A DNA stretch of 64,000 nucleotides from Cupriavidus basilensis (GCF_000832305.1 NZ_CP010537.1:3286001-3350000), one strand, 5' to 3'; shown: positions 47,242 to 55,782, counted from the stretch's first letter. Translations and numbers: made by a program. The notes: generated by a model not told the origin, from the letters alone.

Positions 47242-47277
47242 TTCGGGTTCGGGTTCGGGTTCGGGTTCGGGTTCGGG
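47242..47277. repeat. TTCGGG hexanucleotide tandem repeat
   Basis: Six perfect TTCGGG units, preceded by one imperfect unit (TTCGGC), lie in the 107-bp gap between boxC and boxB, in the transcribed part of the operon. Such simple repeats can slip and change spacing. Confidence 0.9.
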
Positions 47278-47298
47278 TGCGATATCGGCGGTGTCAGG

Positions 47299-48957
47299 TC
47301 AGACGCGGTTCCAGTCGAACGCGGCCTTGTCGCCCTTGCCGTAGACCTTGAGCGCGCCCTTCTCGCCCACCGCGTTGGGGCGCTGGAAAATCCAGTTCTG
47401 CCAGGCGGTGAGCCGCCCGAAGATGCGGGTGAACATGTTTTCCTGGCCGTTGAAGCGCAGGTTGGCTTCCATGCCGGTGAGCGCATCCGGCGACATGGCC
47501 GCGCGCTCTTCCAGCGCGATGCGCACTTCATCGGTCCAGTCGATGTCGTCGGGGTTGGCGGTCACCAGGCCCACCGCGAATGCGGCGTCGGCGTCCAGCG
47601 GCTGGCCGGCCTTGGCACGCACCGCGTCCAGCGCCGGCTGCTCGTCGTAAAAGCGCCGTCCCAGGCGGCTCTGACCCGTCACCATCGGGTACAGCCCGAA
47701 ATTGGTTTCGGCCACGGTGATCCTGGGCGCGCGCGCCTCGTCGTCCGGCAGCGCCAGGTGGTAGCTGCGGTCGCACGCCAGCGCCAGCTCCAGGAAGGTG
47801 CCGGCAAAGCACGAGCCCGGCTCGATCAGCGCGAACAGGCTGCGCGAGGACACATCCAGGCGGGAGAACGTGCGGCGCAGCAGGCCGATGGTTTCGCGCA
47901 CCAGCCAGTGATCCTGGTTGGCGAGCAACGTGGCGTCCATCGCCAGCACGTTGGCGGCGTCGCCTTCGGTCTTGATCAGCCAGGTGCCGATATCCAGTTC
48001 GTTGGTGCGCATCGACAGGATGGCGTCTTCGAGTTCGCGCGCCAGTTGCAGCGGGTACCAGGCGGCGCCGGCCTCGGCGATGGCGGCAACGCTCGTCGGC
48101 TGCGTGGCGGATGGGCCCTTCACGGTGAAGGTAGCCTTGCGGCCCACGCGGTCGATCTCCACGGTGACATAGGTGTAGCGCAGTGCGTCGGTCTCCAGCG
48201 TGCGCGCAAGCGGGGTCAGCGCCACGCCGCTGGCGTTGGCCGGGCGGTCGCTCAGCGCAGCCAGGGCCTGGGCGCGCTCCTGCACTTTTTGCGCAAAGAC
48301 GGCAGGCTTGGCGATGTCGTCCACCAGGCGCCAGTCCTTGGCGCGCTGGCCGCGCACGCCTTCGGTGGTGGTGCAGAAGATATCCGCAAGGTCGTGGCGC
48401 ACGTGGCGCTTGTCGGTCACGCGGGTCAGGCCGCCGGTGCCCGGCAGCACACCAAGCAGCGGCACTTCGGGCAGGCTCACGGCGGAGGAGCGGTCATCGA
48501 CCAGGATGATTTCGTCGCAGGCGAGCGCCAGCTCGTAGCCGCCGCCAGCGCATGCGCCGTTGACCGCGGCGAGGAACTTCAGGCCGCTGTGCTTGGACGA
48601 ATCCTCCAGCCCGTTGCGCGTCTCGTTGGTGAACTTGCAGAAGTTCACTTTCCAGGAATGGCTGGAGACGCCCAGCATGAAGATATTGGCGCCGGAGCAG
48701 AACACCTTGTCCTTGCCGCTGGTGACCACCACGGTACGCACCTCGGGATGCTCGAAGCGGATGCGGTTGACCGCATCGTTGAGCTCGATGTCCACGCCGA
48801 GGTCATAGCTGTTGAGCTTGAGCTTGTAGCCGGGACGCAGGCCGGCGTTCTCATCGATGTCTACCGCCAGCGTGGCGATGGGGCCGTCGAAGGTCAGCTT
48901 GAGGTGCTTGTACTGGGACGGATCCGTCTGGTATTCGACGCGGGGGGCGGTAGTCAT
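47299..48957 (-). CDS. boxC: 2,3-epoxybenzoyl-CoA dihydrolase BoxC
   Basis: A 552-residue crotonase-superfamily enzyme that hydrolyses the 2,3-epoxide of benzoyl-CoA and cleaves the ring, releasing formate and 3,4-dehydroadipyl-CoA semialdehyde. It contains two crotonase-like halves: the N-terminal one with VVTSGKDKVFCSGANIFML and AAVNGACAGGGYELALACDE, and the C-terminal one with CFAGTFLELALACDRSYHL. Length fits the family (~550). It is the first structural gene after boxR in the minus-strand operon, with operator-like sites just upstream. Confidence 0.97.
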   Translation of the reverse strand: MTTAPRVEYQTDPSQYKHLKLTFDGPIATLAVDIDENAGLRPGYKLKLNSYDLGVDIELNDAVNRIRFEHPEVRTVVVTSGKDKVFCSGANIFMLGVSSHSWKVNFCKFTNETRNGLEDSSKHSGLKFLAAVNGACAGGGYELALACDEIILVDDRSSAVSLPEVPLLGVLPGTGGLTRVTDKRHVRHDLADIFCTTTEGVRGQRAKDWRLVDDIAKPAVFAQKVQERAQALAALSDRPANASGVALTPLARTLETDALRYTYVTVEIDRVGRKATFTVKGPSATQPTSVAAIAEAGAAWYPLQLARELEDAILSMRTNELDIGTWLIKTEGDAANVLAMDATLLANQDHWLVRETIGLLRRTFSRLDVSSRSLFALIEPGSCFAGTFLELALACDRSYHLALPDDEARAPRITVAETNFGLYPMVTGQSRLGRRFYDEQPALDAVRAKAGQPLDADAAFAVGLVTANPDDIDWTDEVRIALEERAAMSPDALTGMEANLRFNGQENMFTRIFGRLTAWQNWIFQRPNAVGEKGALKVYGKGDKAAFDWNRV

Positions 48958-48980
48958 GGCTGTGTCTCCTCAGCAATGAA

Positions 48981-48992
48981 GCACAATAGTGC
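48981..48992. promoter_or_regulatory. Candidate BoxR operator 1, GCACAATAGTGC
   Basis: Nearly palindromic 12-mer, 23 bp upstream of the boxC ATG; one of four related sites around boxR (consensus GCAC-AT-rich-TGC). Confidence 0.75.
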
Positions 48993-49002
48993 ATGGGTTG
49001 TG

Positions 49003-49036
49003 TGTTTGTGAAAGAACTATAGTTCATACACAAACA
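49003..49036. promoter_or_regulatory. 34-bp dyad in the boxC promoter region
   Basis: TGTTTGTG/CACAAACA arms surround the perfect palindrome GAACTATAGTTC (49014-49025). It lies between operator sites 1 and 2 and may include promoter elements or bind a second regulator. Confidence 0.6.
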
Positions 49037-49045
49037 GCCAGTCAA

Positions 49046-49057
49046 GCAATATTGTGC
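49046..49057. promoter_or_regulatory. Candidate BoxR operator 2, GCAATATTGTGC
   Basis: Second copy, just beyond the boxR stop at 49075; reverse complement GCACAATATTGC. Confidence 0.7.
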
Positions 49058-49074
49058 ATCTACCCATCGAGGCG

Positions 49075-50049
49075 TCAGAGCGGAAGTTGCAGTGCGTAGC
49101 GCACGCGCTCGCGCAGCGCCAGGAAGGTGGGTTCCAGCGGCTCGGCGCTGGTGTCGACGCTGAACTCCGCCTTGGAATAGAAGGCCGCGCGGCCAGCCAG
49201 GATATGGCGCAGGTCTTCCATGGCCTCCTTGCTGGCGGCCATCGGGCGGAAGTCGCCCTGGGCGCGCACGCGGTTCATGTGATCTTCCGGGCTTGCCTGC
49301 AGCCACACCGTGGTGCAATGGGCCAGCAGCAGGTTGAAGGTGGCGGGGTCGGACACAAGGCCGCCGGGCGTGGCGATCACCGCCTCGGGATAGATCTGGA
49401 TGGCTTCCTCCAGCGCGCGCCGCTCATAGCGGCGGTAGGCGTTCATGCCATACAGGCCCTGGATTTCCGAGATGCTGCAGCCGGCGAACTTCTCGATCTC
49501 GCGGCTGAGCTCCACAAAGGGAAAGCCCAGGTCCTCGGCCAGCATGCCGCCCAGCGTGGACTTGCCGGCGCCGCGCAGCCCGATCAGTGCCACGCGCGGG
49601 CTGCGCGCGGCGTTGCCGCCGCCGGTGCCGAGCATCTCGCCGACCGCAATGCGCACGCGGCGCAGCGTGCCTTCGTCGCGGTGTTCCAGAAGCTCCCGAA
49701 TCAGCAGCCATTCCGGCGATGAGGTGGACACATCGCCAAGCAGTTCGGCCAGCGAGCAGTGCAGCGCCGAGGCGATCTGCAGCAGCACCAGGATGGAAGC
49801 ATTGCCACTGCCATATTCCAGGTTGGCGAGATGCCGCTCCGAAACCCCGGCGGCCACCGCCGTGGCCTTGCGGGTCAGCCCCCGGCGCGAGCGGAGCTCA
49901 CGCACACGCTCGCCCAGGGCGGCGAGAAAGGCGTTTTTTTCAAGCCCGCCGGCCTCTGCGGCGCTACCGTTGCCTGGCGCGGCATCGGCCTCATGCTCGT
50001 CAGCGGACTCCCGCGTTAACCCGGGAACATGCAATATAGTGCTTGACAT
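49075..50049 (-). CDS. boxR: Benzoyl-CoA-responsive regulator BoxR (XRE + shikimate-kinase-like)
   Basis: A 324-residue regulator built of an N-terminal XRE-type helix-turn-helix (~44-105: RVRELRSRRGLTRKATAVA, GVSERHLANLEYGS) fused to a shikimate-kinase-like domain with Walker A GLRGAGKS (157-164). The BzdR/BoxR family represses benzoate genes and releases DNA when benzoyl-CoA binds the kinase-like domain. It lies between the two box transcription units; the sites 50031-50042 and 50080-50091 lie at its own 5' end. Confidence 0.96.
   Translation of the reverse strand: MSSTILHVPGLTRESADEHEADAAPGNGSAAEAGGLEKNAFLAALGERVRELRSRRGLTRKATAVAAGVSERHLANLEYGSGNASILVLLQIASALHCSLAELLGDVSTSSPEWLLIRELLEHRDEGTLRRVRIAVGEMLGTGGGNAARSPRVALIGLRGAGKSTLGGMLAEDLGFPFVELSREIEKFAGCSISEIQGLYGMNAYRRYERRALEEAIQIYPEAVIATPGGLVSDPATFNLLLAHCTTVWLQASPEDHMNRVRAQGDFRPMAASKEAMEDLRHILAGRAAFYSKAEFSVDTSAEPLEPTFLALRERVRYALQLPL
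50031..50042. promoter_or_regulatory. Candidate BoxR operator 3, GCAATATAGTGC
   Basis: Third copy, overlapping the first codons of boxR (start 50049). Confidence 0.7.
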
Positions 50050-50079
50050 GATTTCTTGGTGGCTCTATGTTTCACACAT

Positions 50080-50091
50080 GCACAATAATGC
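50080..50091. promoter_or_regulatory. Candidate BoxR operator 4, GCACAATAATGC
   Basis: Fourth copy, 49 bases from site 3, upstream of the rightward DUF4863-boxD genes; ATGCAC...ATGCAT flanks are palindromic. Confidence 0.75.
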
Positions 50092-50138
50092 ATGAAGCGC
50101 GGGTATGCAACCCGCCTGAGTCTAACGGAGCCCCTTCC

Positions 50139-50603
50139 ATGTCCCCCACCGAATTCCGCGAGCAGATCGCGCGGCTCACGGCCCGCATTGCCGGCCGCCC
50201 ACTCGATGCCGCCCTGGATACCTGGCTGAATGCCGAGCATGGCGCAGGCAGCACCACTTACAGCGAACTCAAGGCCGCCTGCCTGGCCGGCGTGGCCGAG
50301 GGCTGGCTGTGCGACCGCGAGGGCGGCGGCATCCGCTATGGCCGCATCTTCAAGCCGGCCGAGGACCTGCACGGGTTTTCCGTCGACGTGGTCGACATGC
50401 GGGACATCGCCGGGCCGCATCACACCCACCCCAATGGCGAGATCGACCTGATCGTGCCGATCGACGCCACCGCCGAGTTCGACGGCCGCCCCGCCGGCTG
50501 GCTGGTCTGCCCGCCGGGCAGCGCACACCGGCCCACCGTCAGCCACGGCCGCGCGCTCGTCCTTTACCTGCTGCCCGACGGCCGCATCGACTTCACCCGC
50601 TGA
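50139..50603 (+). CDS. DUF4863 family protein of the box cluster
   Basis: A 154-residue protein. The His-rich centre GPHHTHPNGEIDLIVPID and the later GWLVCPPGSAHRPTVSHG suggest a cupin-like metal site. The family includes 4-hydroxylaminobenzoate lyase (PnbB) homologues and is often found with box genes; its role in benzoyl-CoA catabolism is, to my knowledge, not established. It precedes boxD by 10 bp and has an operator-like site upstream, so it belongs to the rightward box operon. GGAG precedes the ATG by ~9 bases. Confidence 0.85.
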   Translation: MSPTEFREQIARLTARIAGRPLDAALDTWLNAEHGAGSTTYSELKAACLAGVAEGWLCDREGGGIRYGRIFKPAEDLHGFSVDVVDMRDIAGPHHTHPNGEIDLIVPIDATAEFDGRPAGWLVCPPGSAHRPTVSHGRALVLYLLPDGRIDFTR

Positions 50604-50613
50604 GATTTCCTTC

Positions 50614-52158
50614 ATGACCGAACTGCTTTCCAACTATCTTGGCGGCCGCTGGCAAGCCGGCTCCGGTGCCGGCGCGACGCTGTCCGACCCCGTACTGGGC
50701 GATGCGCTGGTACGCGTGGACGCCACCGGGCTCGACCTTGCCGCCGGCTTCGCCTTTGCGCGCGAGCAAGGCGGCGCCGCGTTGCGCGCCATGACCTACC
50801 GCGAGCGCGCCGCCATGCTGGCCGCCATCGTCAAGATCCTGCAGACCAACCGCGATGCCTATTACGAGATCGCCACCGCCAACAGCGGCACCGTGCACAA
50901 CGATTCCGCCGTGGATATCGATGGCGGCATCTTCACGCTTGGCACCTATGCCAAGCTCGGCGACGCGCTGGGAGAGCGACGCTACCTCATCGACGGCGAT
51001 GCCGCGCGGCTCGGCAAGGACCCGCTGTTCCAGTCGCAGCACGTGCTGGTGCCCACGCGCGGCGTGGCGCTATTGATCAACGCCTTCAACTTCCCGAGCT
51101 GGGGCTTGTGGGAGAAGGCAGCACCCGCACTGCTGGCGGGCGTGCCCGTGATCGTCAAGCCCGCGACGGCCACCGCCTGGCTGACCCAGCGCATGGTCAG
51201 GGACGTGGTGGACGCTGGCGTGTTGCCGCCCGGCGCGCTGTCGGTGGTGTGCGGCAGCGCGGCCGGATTGCTGGACCAGTTGCAGCCGTTCGATGTGGTC
51301 TCCTTCACCGGCTCGGCCCAGACCGCCGCGCTGATCCGCTCGCATGCGGCGGTGACGCAGCGCTCGGTGCGCGTCAATATCGAGGCCGACAGCGTCAATT
51401 CGGCCCTGCTGCTGCCCGGCGAAGCCGCCGGCAGCGAAGCGTTCGACCTGCTGGCCAAGGAAGCCGCGCGGGAGATGACGGTCAAGTCCGGGCAGAAATG
51501 CACGGCCATCCGCCGCATCTTCGTGCCCGAGGCGCTGTATGGCGCTGCCGCAGACGCCATCGGCGCGCGGCTGGCCAGGGTCACCGTGGGCAATCCCCGC
51601 CACGAAGCGGTGCGCATGGGCGCGCTGGTCAGCCGGGCGCAACTCGCCTCGGTGCGCGAAGGGCTGGGTTACCTGCAAGCGCAGGCCGAGGTGCTGCACG
51701 ACGGCGCGACGCACGCGCTGGTCGATGCCGATCCGGCCGTGGCCTGCTGCGTCGGGCCCACGTTGCTAGGTGCGCGTGATGCGCACGCGGCCGATCGCGT
51801 GCACGACACCGAGGTGTTCGGCCCCGTGGCCACGCTGGTGCCCTACCGCGATAACGCCGACGCACTGGCGCTCGTGCGCCGGGGCCAGGGCTCGCTGGTG
51901 GCATCGCTCTACGGCAGCGATGCCGATGCGCTGGCCAAAGCCGCCGTGGAACTGGCCGACAGCCATGGCCGCGTCCACGTGATCTCACCCGATGTTGCCC
52001 AGCTGCATACCGGCCACGGCAACGTCATGCCGCAATCGCTGCACGGCGGCCCGGGCCGCGCAGGCGGCGGCGAAGAGCTGGGCGGCTTGCGCGCGCTGAA
52101 TTTCTATCACCGGCGCAGTGCCGTGCAGGCAAGCACCAGCGTGCTGGCACAGCTTTAA
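50614..52158 (+). CDS. boxD: 3,4-dehydroadipyl-CoA semialdehyde dehydrogenase BoxD
   Basis: A 514-residue aldehyde dehydrogenase of the PaaZ-N/BoxD branch that oxidises the semialdehyde formed by BoxC to 3,4-dehydroadipyl-CoA using NADP+. Visible: FNFPSWGLWEKAAPALLAG, the FTGSAQTAALIR turn, and the nucleophile Cys in MTVKSGQKCTAIRRIFVP. The C-terminal part (HGRVHVISPDVAQLHTGHG) is typical of this branch, which is longer than classical aldehyde dehydrogenases. It lies between the DUF4863 gene and the benzoate-CoA ligase. Confidence 0.95.
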   Translation: MTELLSNYLGGRWQAGSGAGATLSDPVLGDALVRVDATGLDLAAGFAFAREQGGAALRAMTYRERAAMLAAIVKILQTNRDAYYEIATANSGTVHNDSAVDIDGGIFTLGTYAKLGDALGERRYLIDGDAARLGKDPLFQSQHVLVPTRGVALLINAFNFPSWGLWEKAAPALLAGVPVIVKPATATAWLTQRMVRDVVDAGVLPPGALSVVCGSAAGLLDQLQPFDVVSFTGSAQTAALIRSHAAVTQRSVRVNIEADSVNSALLLPGEAAGSEAFDLLAKEAAREMTVKSGQKCTAIRRIFVPEALYGAAADAIGARLARVTVGNPRHEAVRMGALVSRAQLASVREGLGYLQAQAEVLHDGATHALVDADPAVACCVGPTLLGARDAHAADRVHDTEVFGPVATLVPYRDNADALALVRRGQGSLVASLYGSDADALAKAAVELADSHGRVHVISPDVAQLHTGHGNVMPQSLHGGPGRAGGGEELGGLRALNFYHRRSAVQASTSVLAQL

Positions 52159-52240
52159 GGCACCACCAGCGCCACCCGCACCGCCACGGCAAACCCGACA
52201 AAACATCGATCCATCGATCCATCGACAGGGGGAGACAAGC

Positions 52241-53812
52241 ATGACAGCCGAACCACAAGTCCAGCCACCCGGCACGCCGTTCAACTTCGCCCAGCACCTG
52301 ATCGCGTGCAACGCGCGGCGCCCCGGCAAGACCGCTTACATCGACGACCACGGCGCGATGAGCTACGGCGAACTGGCCGAGCGCATCCGCCGTGTTGCCG
52401 CCGCGCTGCAGGCCAGCGGCATCCATCGCGAAGAACGCGTGCTGCTGCTGATGCACGATGGCAACGACTGGCCGGTGTGCTTCCTCGGCGCGATGTATGC
52501 CGGCATCGTGCCGGTGGCGGTCAACACCCTGCTCACCGCCGACGACTACGCCTATATGCTGCAGCACAGCCGCGCGCAGGCCGTGCTGGTATCGGGCGCG
52601 CTGCTGCCCGTGCTGCAGCAGGCCATGGCCCAGGGCGGCCACGAAGCCGGGACCGTAATCGTCTCGCAGCCCGCCGGTCCATTGCCCGATGGCATGATCG
52701 CCCTCGATGGGTGGATCGACCGCACCGCACCGCTAGCGGCGCCGGCCAGCACCAGCCCCGACGATCCCGGCTTCTGGCTCTATTCGTCAGGCTCCACCGG
52801 ACGCCCCAAGGGCGTGCTGCACAGTCAGGGCAACCCGTACTGGACCGCCGAGCTCTATGCCAAGCCCGTGCTGTCGCTGGGCGAGGCCGACATCTGCTTC
52901 TCGGCCGCCAAGCTCTACTTTGCCTATGGGCTCGGCAATGCCCTGACCTTCCCGCTGAGCGTGGGCGCCACCGTCGTGCTGATGGCCGAGCGGCCAACCC
53001 CCGAGGCCACGTTCAGGCGCTGGCTGGACTATCAGCCGACCGTGTTCTTTGGCGCGCCGACCGGCTACGCGGGCATGCTCGCCGCGCCCGGGCTGCCCAC
53101 GCGCGAGCAGGTCTCGCTGCGCCTGTGCTCCTCCGCCGGCGAGGCCTTGCCCGCCGACCTGGGCGAGCGTTTCACCGCGCATTTCGGCTGCGAAATCATC
53201 GACGGCATCGGTTCGACCGAGATGCTGCATATCTTCCTGTCCAACCGCCCCGGGCAGGTTCGCTACGGCACCACGGGCTGGCCGGTGCCGGGCTATGCGG
53301 TGGAACTGCGCGACGAAGACGGCCACGCCGTGCCCGACGGCGATGTGGGCGACCTCTATATCCAGGGGCCAAGCGCAGCGCTGATGTACTGGGGCAACCG
53401 GGAGAAATCGCGCGAGACCTTTCGCGGCGGCTGGACCAAGAGCGGCGACAAATACGCGCGCAACGCCGACGGCAGCTACAGCTACGCCGGGCGCAGCGAC
53501 GACATGCTCAAGGTCAGCGGCATCTATGTCTCCCCGTTCGAGGTGGAAGCCACGCTGGCCCAGCACCCCGCAGTGCTCGAAGCCGCGGTGATCGGCGTCC
53601 CCGACCCGGCCGGCCTCACCAAGACCAAGGCCTTCGTGGTGCTCAAACCCGGCGCGCAGGTCAGCGAGACAGAGCTGAAAGCCTTCGTCAAGGAACGGCT
53701 CGCACCCTACAAATACCCGCGCGTCATCGAGTTCATGGGCGCGCTGCCGAAGACAGCCACAGGGAAGATACAGCGGTTCAGGCTGCGGGAGATGGAAGGC
53801 GCACCGGCATGA
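52241..53812 (+). CDS. bclA: Benzoate-CoA ligase
   Basis: A 523-residue acyl-adenylate-forming enzyme that activates benzoate to benzoyl-CoA with ATP. Seen: the AMP-binding loop YSSGSTGRPKG, the aromatic-acid pocket region FFGAPTGYAGML, GIGSTEMLHIF, the hinge YAGRSDDMLKVSG and the C-terminal catalytic Lys in PKTATGKIQR. GGGGGAGA lies before the ATG. It provides the substrate for BoxAB and is in the rightward box operon with boxD; 83 bp separate them. A long nested palindrome follows it. Confidence 0.96.
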   Translation: MTAEPQVQPPGTPFNFAQHLIACNARRPGKTAYIDDHGAMSYGELAERIRRVAAALQASGIHREERVLLLMHDGNDWPVCFLGAMYAGIVPVAVNTLLTADDYAYMLQHSRAQAVLVSGALLPVLQQAMAQGGHEAGTVIVSQPAGPLPDGMIALDGWIDRTAPLAAPASTSPDDPGFWLYSSGSTGRPKGVLHSQGNPYWTAELYAKPVLSLGEADICFSAAKLYFAYGLGNALTFPLSVGATVVLMAERPTPEATFRRWLDYQPTVFFGAPTGYAGMLAAPGLPTREQVSLRLCSSAGEALPADLGERFTAHFGCEIIDGIGSTEMLHIFLSNRPGQVRYGTTGWPVPGYAVELRDEDGHAVPDGDVGDLYIQGPSAALMYWGNREKSRETFRGGWTKSGDKYARNADGSYSYAGRSDDMLKVSGIYVSPFEVEATLAQHPAVLEAAVIGVPDPAGLTKTKAFVVLKPGAQVSETELKAFVKERLAPYKYPRVIEFMGALPKTATGKIQRFRLREMEGAPA

Positions 53813-53979
53813 GAAACAAAGCGGGAGCACGCCAGCGCCCAACGGCATAACAAGCGCCCGCCCTCTCCCGCAAGCGCGGGGGGCCAACCGCCAAAAAATG
53901 AGCGACGCGAAGCGAGCCCCCCAAGCGATGCGAAGCGAGCCGTCAAGGTGTACCAGGCCGTATGGGGCGCCTCGTTGGC

Positions 53980-54065
53980 AGCCAAAAAGAGCGGAAAAGA
54001 GGGGGCCATGTCTGAGCATCGCCTTAAGGCGATGTGAGTTTGGCCCCCGGCCGCTCTTTTTGGCT
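53980..54065. repeat. 86-bp nested palindromic element
   Basis: Three perfect stems lie inside one another: outer 15-bp arms AGCCAAAAAGAGCGG/CCGCTCTTTTTGGCT (53980-53994, 54051-54065), middle 8-bp arms GGGGGCCA/TGGCCCCC (54001-54008, 54041-54048), and the 18-base palindrome CATCGCCTTAAGGCGATG (54017-54034). It could act as a terminator, an RNA-processing structure or a repeated extragenic element. Confidence 0.85.
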
Positions 54066-54106
54066 GACGACGAGGGGGTGTCGCCCCATCCGGCGCGCCT
54101 TCTTTG

Positions 54107-54136
54107 CCTACTTTCTTGGCAAGACAAGAAAGTAGG
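54107..54136. repeat. Perfect 12-bp stem hairpin
   Basis: CCTACTTTCTTG/CAAGAAAGTAGG with a 6-base loop. Intergenic hairpins of this CTTACTTTCTT type recur in Burkholderiaceae genomes (from general knowledge; not verified here). Confidence 0.75.
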
Positions 54137-54231
54137 TCGCCGCCCCGCAGGGGTGGTGAAACTGCCTTTGACTTTGCAGTTAGTCCCAACCCCAAACAAA
54201 AAAACACCCAAAACCCAAAAGGAGACACCCC

Positions 54232-55611
54232 ATGCCCCACATCGACATCCACAAACTAGCCGACGAAGCCCGCTTCAACCGCTTCCACGCCCAAATCCTC
54301 CTCTGGTGCGCCCTCATCATCATCTTCGACGGCTATGACCTGGCCGTGGTCGGCATCGCGCTGCCGTCGATCATGAAGGGCATGGGCGTGGACGCCACCA
54401 GCGCCGGCTTCATGGTCAGCGCCGCGCTGTTCGGCATGATGTTCGGCGCCATCTTCATGGGCACCGTGGCCGACCGCATCGGGCGGCGCCGCGCCATCGC
54501 CATCTGCATCCTGCTGTTCAGCGTCTTCACCGCGGCGGCCGGCTTCACCAGCGATCCGGTGACGTTCAGCGTGACGCGCTTCCTGGCCGGCCTGGGCATC
54601 GGCGGCGTCATGCCGAACGTGGTGGCGCAGATGACCGAATACTCCCCGCGCAAGATTCGCGGGACCATGGTCACGCTGATGTTCAGCGGCTACTCGGTGG
54701 GCGGCATGCTGGCCGCGCTGCTGGGCAAAGGCATGATTGAGAGCTACGGGTGGCAATCGGTCTTCCTCGCCGCCAGCCTGCCGGCACTGCTGATCCCGGT
54801 CATCCTGAAATCCATGCCGGAGTCGATGCCCTTCCTGATCAGATCGGGCCAGATCGACGCACTCAAGCACGTCGCCTCGCGCCTGGAGCCAGGCTACCAG
54901 CCCCAGCCCGGCGACCGGTTCGCGCTGCCCGCCGGCGACAAAGCGGGCGACGCGCCCATCGGCAAGCTGTTCCAGGACGGACGCGGCTTTTCCACGGTGA
55001 TGTTCTGGGTGGCGTTCTTCATGTGCTTGTTCATGGTCTACGCGCTCAGCTCCTGGCTGGCCAAGATGATGGCCGGCGCAGGCTATAGCCTGGGCTCGGC
55101 GCTCACCTTCGTGCTGGTGCTGAACTTCGGCGCCATGCTCGGCGCCATCGGCGGTGGCTGGCTGGCGGACCGTTTCAATATCAAGTACGTGCTGGTGGGC
55201 ATGTACGCCCTGGCCGCGGTATCGATCACGCTGCTGGGCTATCCGGTGCCCACCGCGCTGCTGTTCGTGCTGGTGGCGCTGGCCGGCGCGTCGACCATCG
55301 GCACGCAGATCGTCACCTACGCCTATGCGGGGCAGTTCTATCCGATGGCGGTCCGCGCGACCGGCATCGGCTGGGCGTCGGGCATCGGGCGCAGCGGGGC
55401 CATCCTGGCGCCGATCGTGATCGGCGCGCTGGTGGGCATGTCGCTGCCGCTGCAGCAAAATTTCGTGGCCATCGCCATTCCGGCGGTGATCGCGATGATT
55501 GCGGTGTTGCTGATCGATCATCGGCGCTCGGCTTCGGCGCAGCATGCGGCGAACCAGGCAGGCAGCCCCCAGGCCGCCCCGCTGGCCGCCGAAGCGCGCG
55601 CCGCGTCTTGA
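54232..55611 (+). CDS. MFS aromatic acid:H+ symporter (BenK/PcaK type)
   Basis: A 459-residue, 12-helix transporter. The N-terminal helix carries DGYDLAV, and the loop motif DRIGRRRAI and ...GIGGVMPNVVAQMTEYSP are hallmarks of the aromatic acid:proton symporters (BenK, PcaK). It sits downstream of benzoate-CoA ligase, so benzoate uptake is the likely role. AAAAGGAGA precedes the ATG. It is probably co-regulated by BoxR, or from its own promoter beyond the palindrome. Confidence 0.93.
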   Translation: MPHIDIHKLADEARFNRFHAQILLWCALIIIFDGYDLAVVGIALPSIMKGMGVDATSAGFMVSAALFGMMFGAIFMGTVADRIGRRRAIAICILLFSVFTAAAGFTSDPVTFSVTRFLAGLGIGGVMPNVVAQMTEYSPRKIRGTMVTLMFSGYSVGGMLAALLGKGMIESYGWQSVFLAASLPALLIPVILKSMPESMPFLIRSGQIDALKHVASRLEPGYQPQPGDRFALPAGDKAGDAPIGKLFQDGRGFSTVMFWVAFFMCLFMVYALSSWLAKMMAGAGYSLGSALTFVLVLNFGAMLGAIGGGWLADRFNIKYVLVGMYALAAVSITLLGYPVPTALLFVLVALAGASTIGTQIVTYAYAGQFYPMAVRATGIGWASGIGRSGAILAPIVIGALVGMSLPLQQNFVAIAIPAVIAMIAVLLIDHRRSASAQHAANQAGSPQAAPLAAEARAAS

Positions 55612-55706
55612 GAATGGCGGTTCATGTGTGCGGCGCCAGACATTCGCCGGCCGCTCCCGGCCGGACACTCGGCCTGTACGTGACTGGCCCCTAGCACCGT
55701 ACCTTC

Positions 55707-55739
55707 GCCCCGCCACGCCCTTTCCCAGGCTGGCGGGGC
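55707..55739 (+). terminator. Stem-loop after the aromatic acid transporter
   Basis: GCCCCGCCA/TGGCGGGGC, a 9-bp stem, ~95 bp after the transporter stop and between convergent genes. It is followed by TCCTTTC, so termination is plausible but not certain. Confidence 0.55.
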
Positions 55740-55782
55740 TCCTTTCAGCTCCGGCAGGAAAGCCGTCAAGCCACGGATGCCA

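Larger units (their letters stand above)
53813..54231. other. Intergenic region carrying a large nested palindrome
   Basis: A 419-bp gene-free stretch between benzoate-CoA ligase and the transporter. It holds a direct repeat GCGAAGCGAGCC (near 53907 and 53930), the 86-bp nested palindrome (53980-54065) and a second perfect hairpin (54107-54136). Confidence 0.7.

Noticed and set aside
47227..49011. Long plus-strand frame opposite boxC
   Set aside because: Antisense shadow of boxC with Gly/Phe repeats from TTCGGG.
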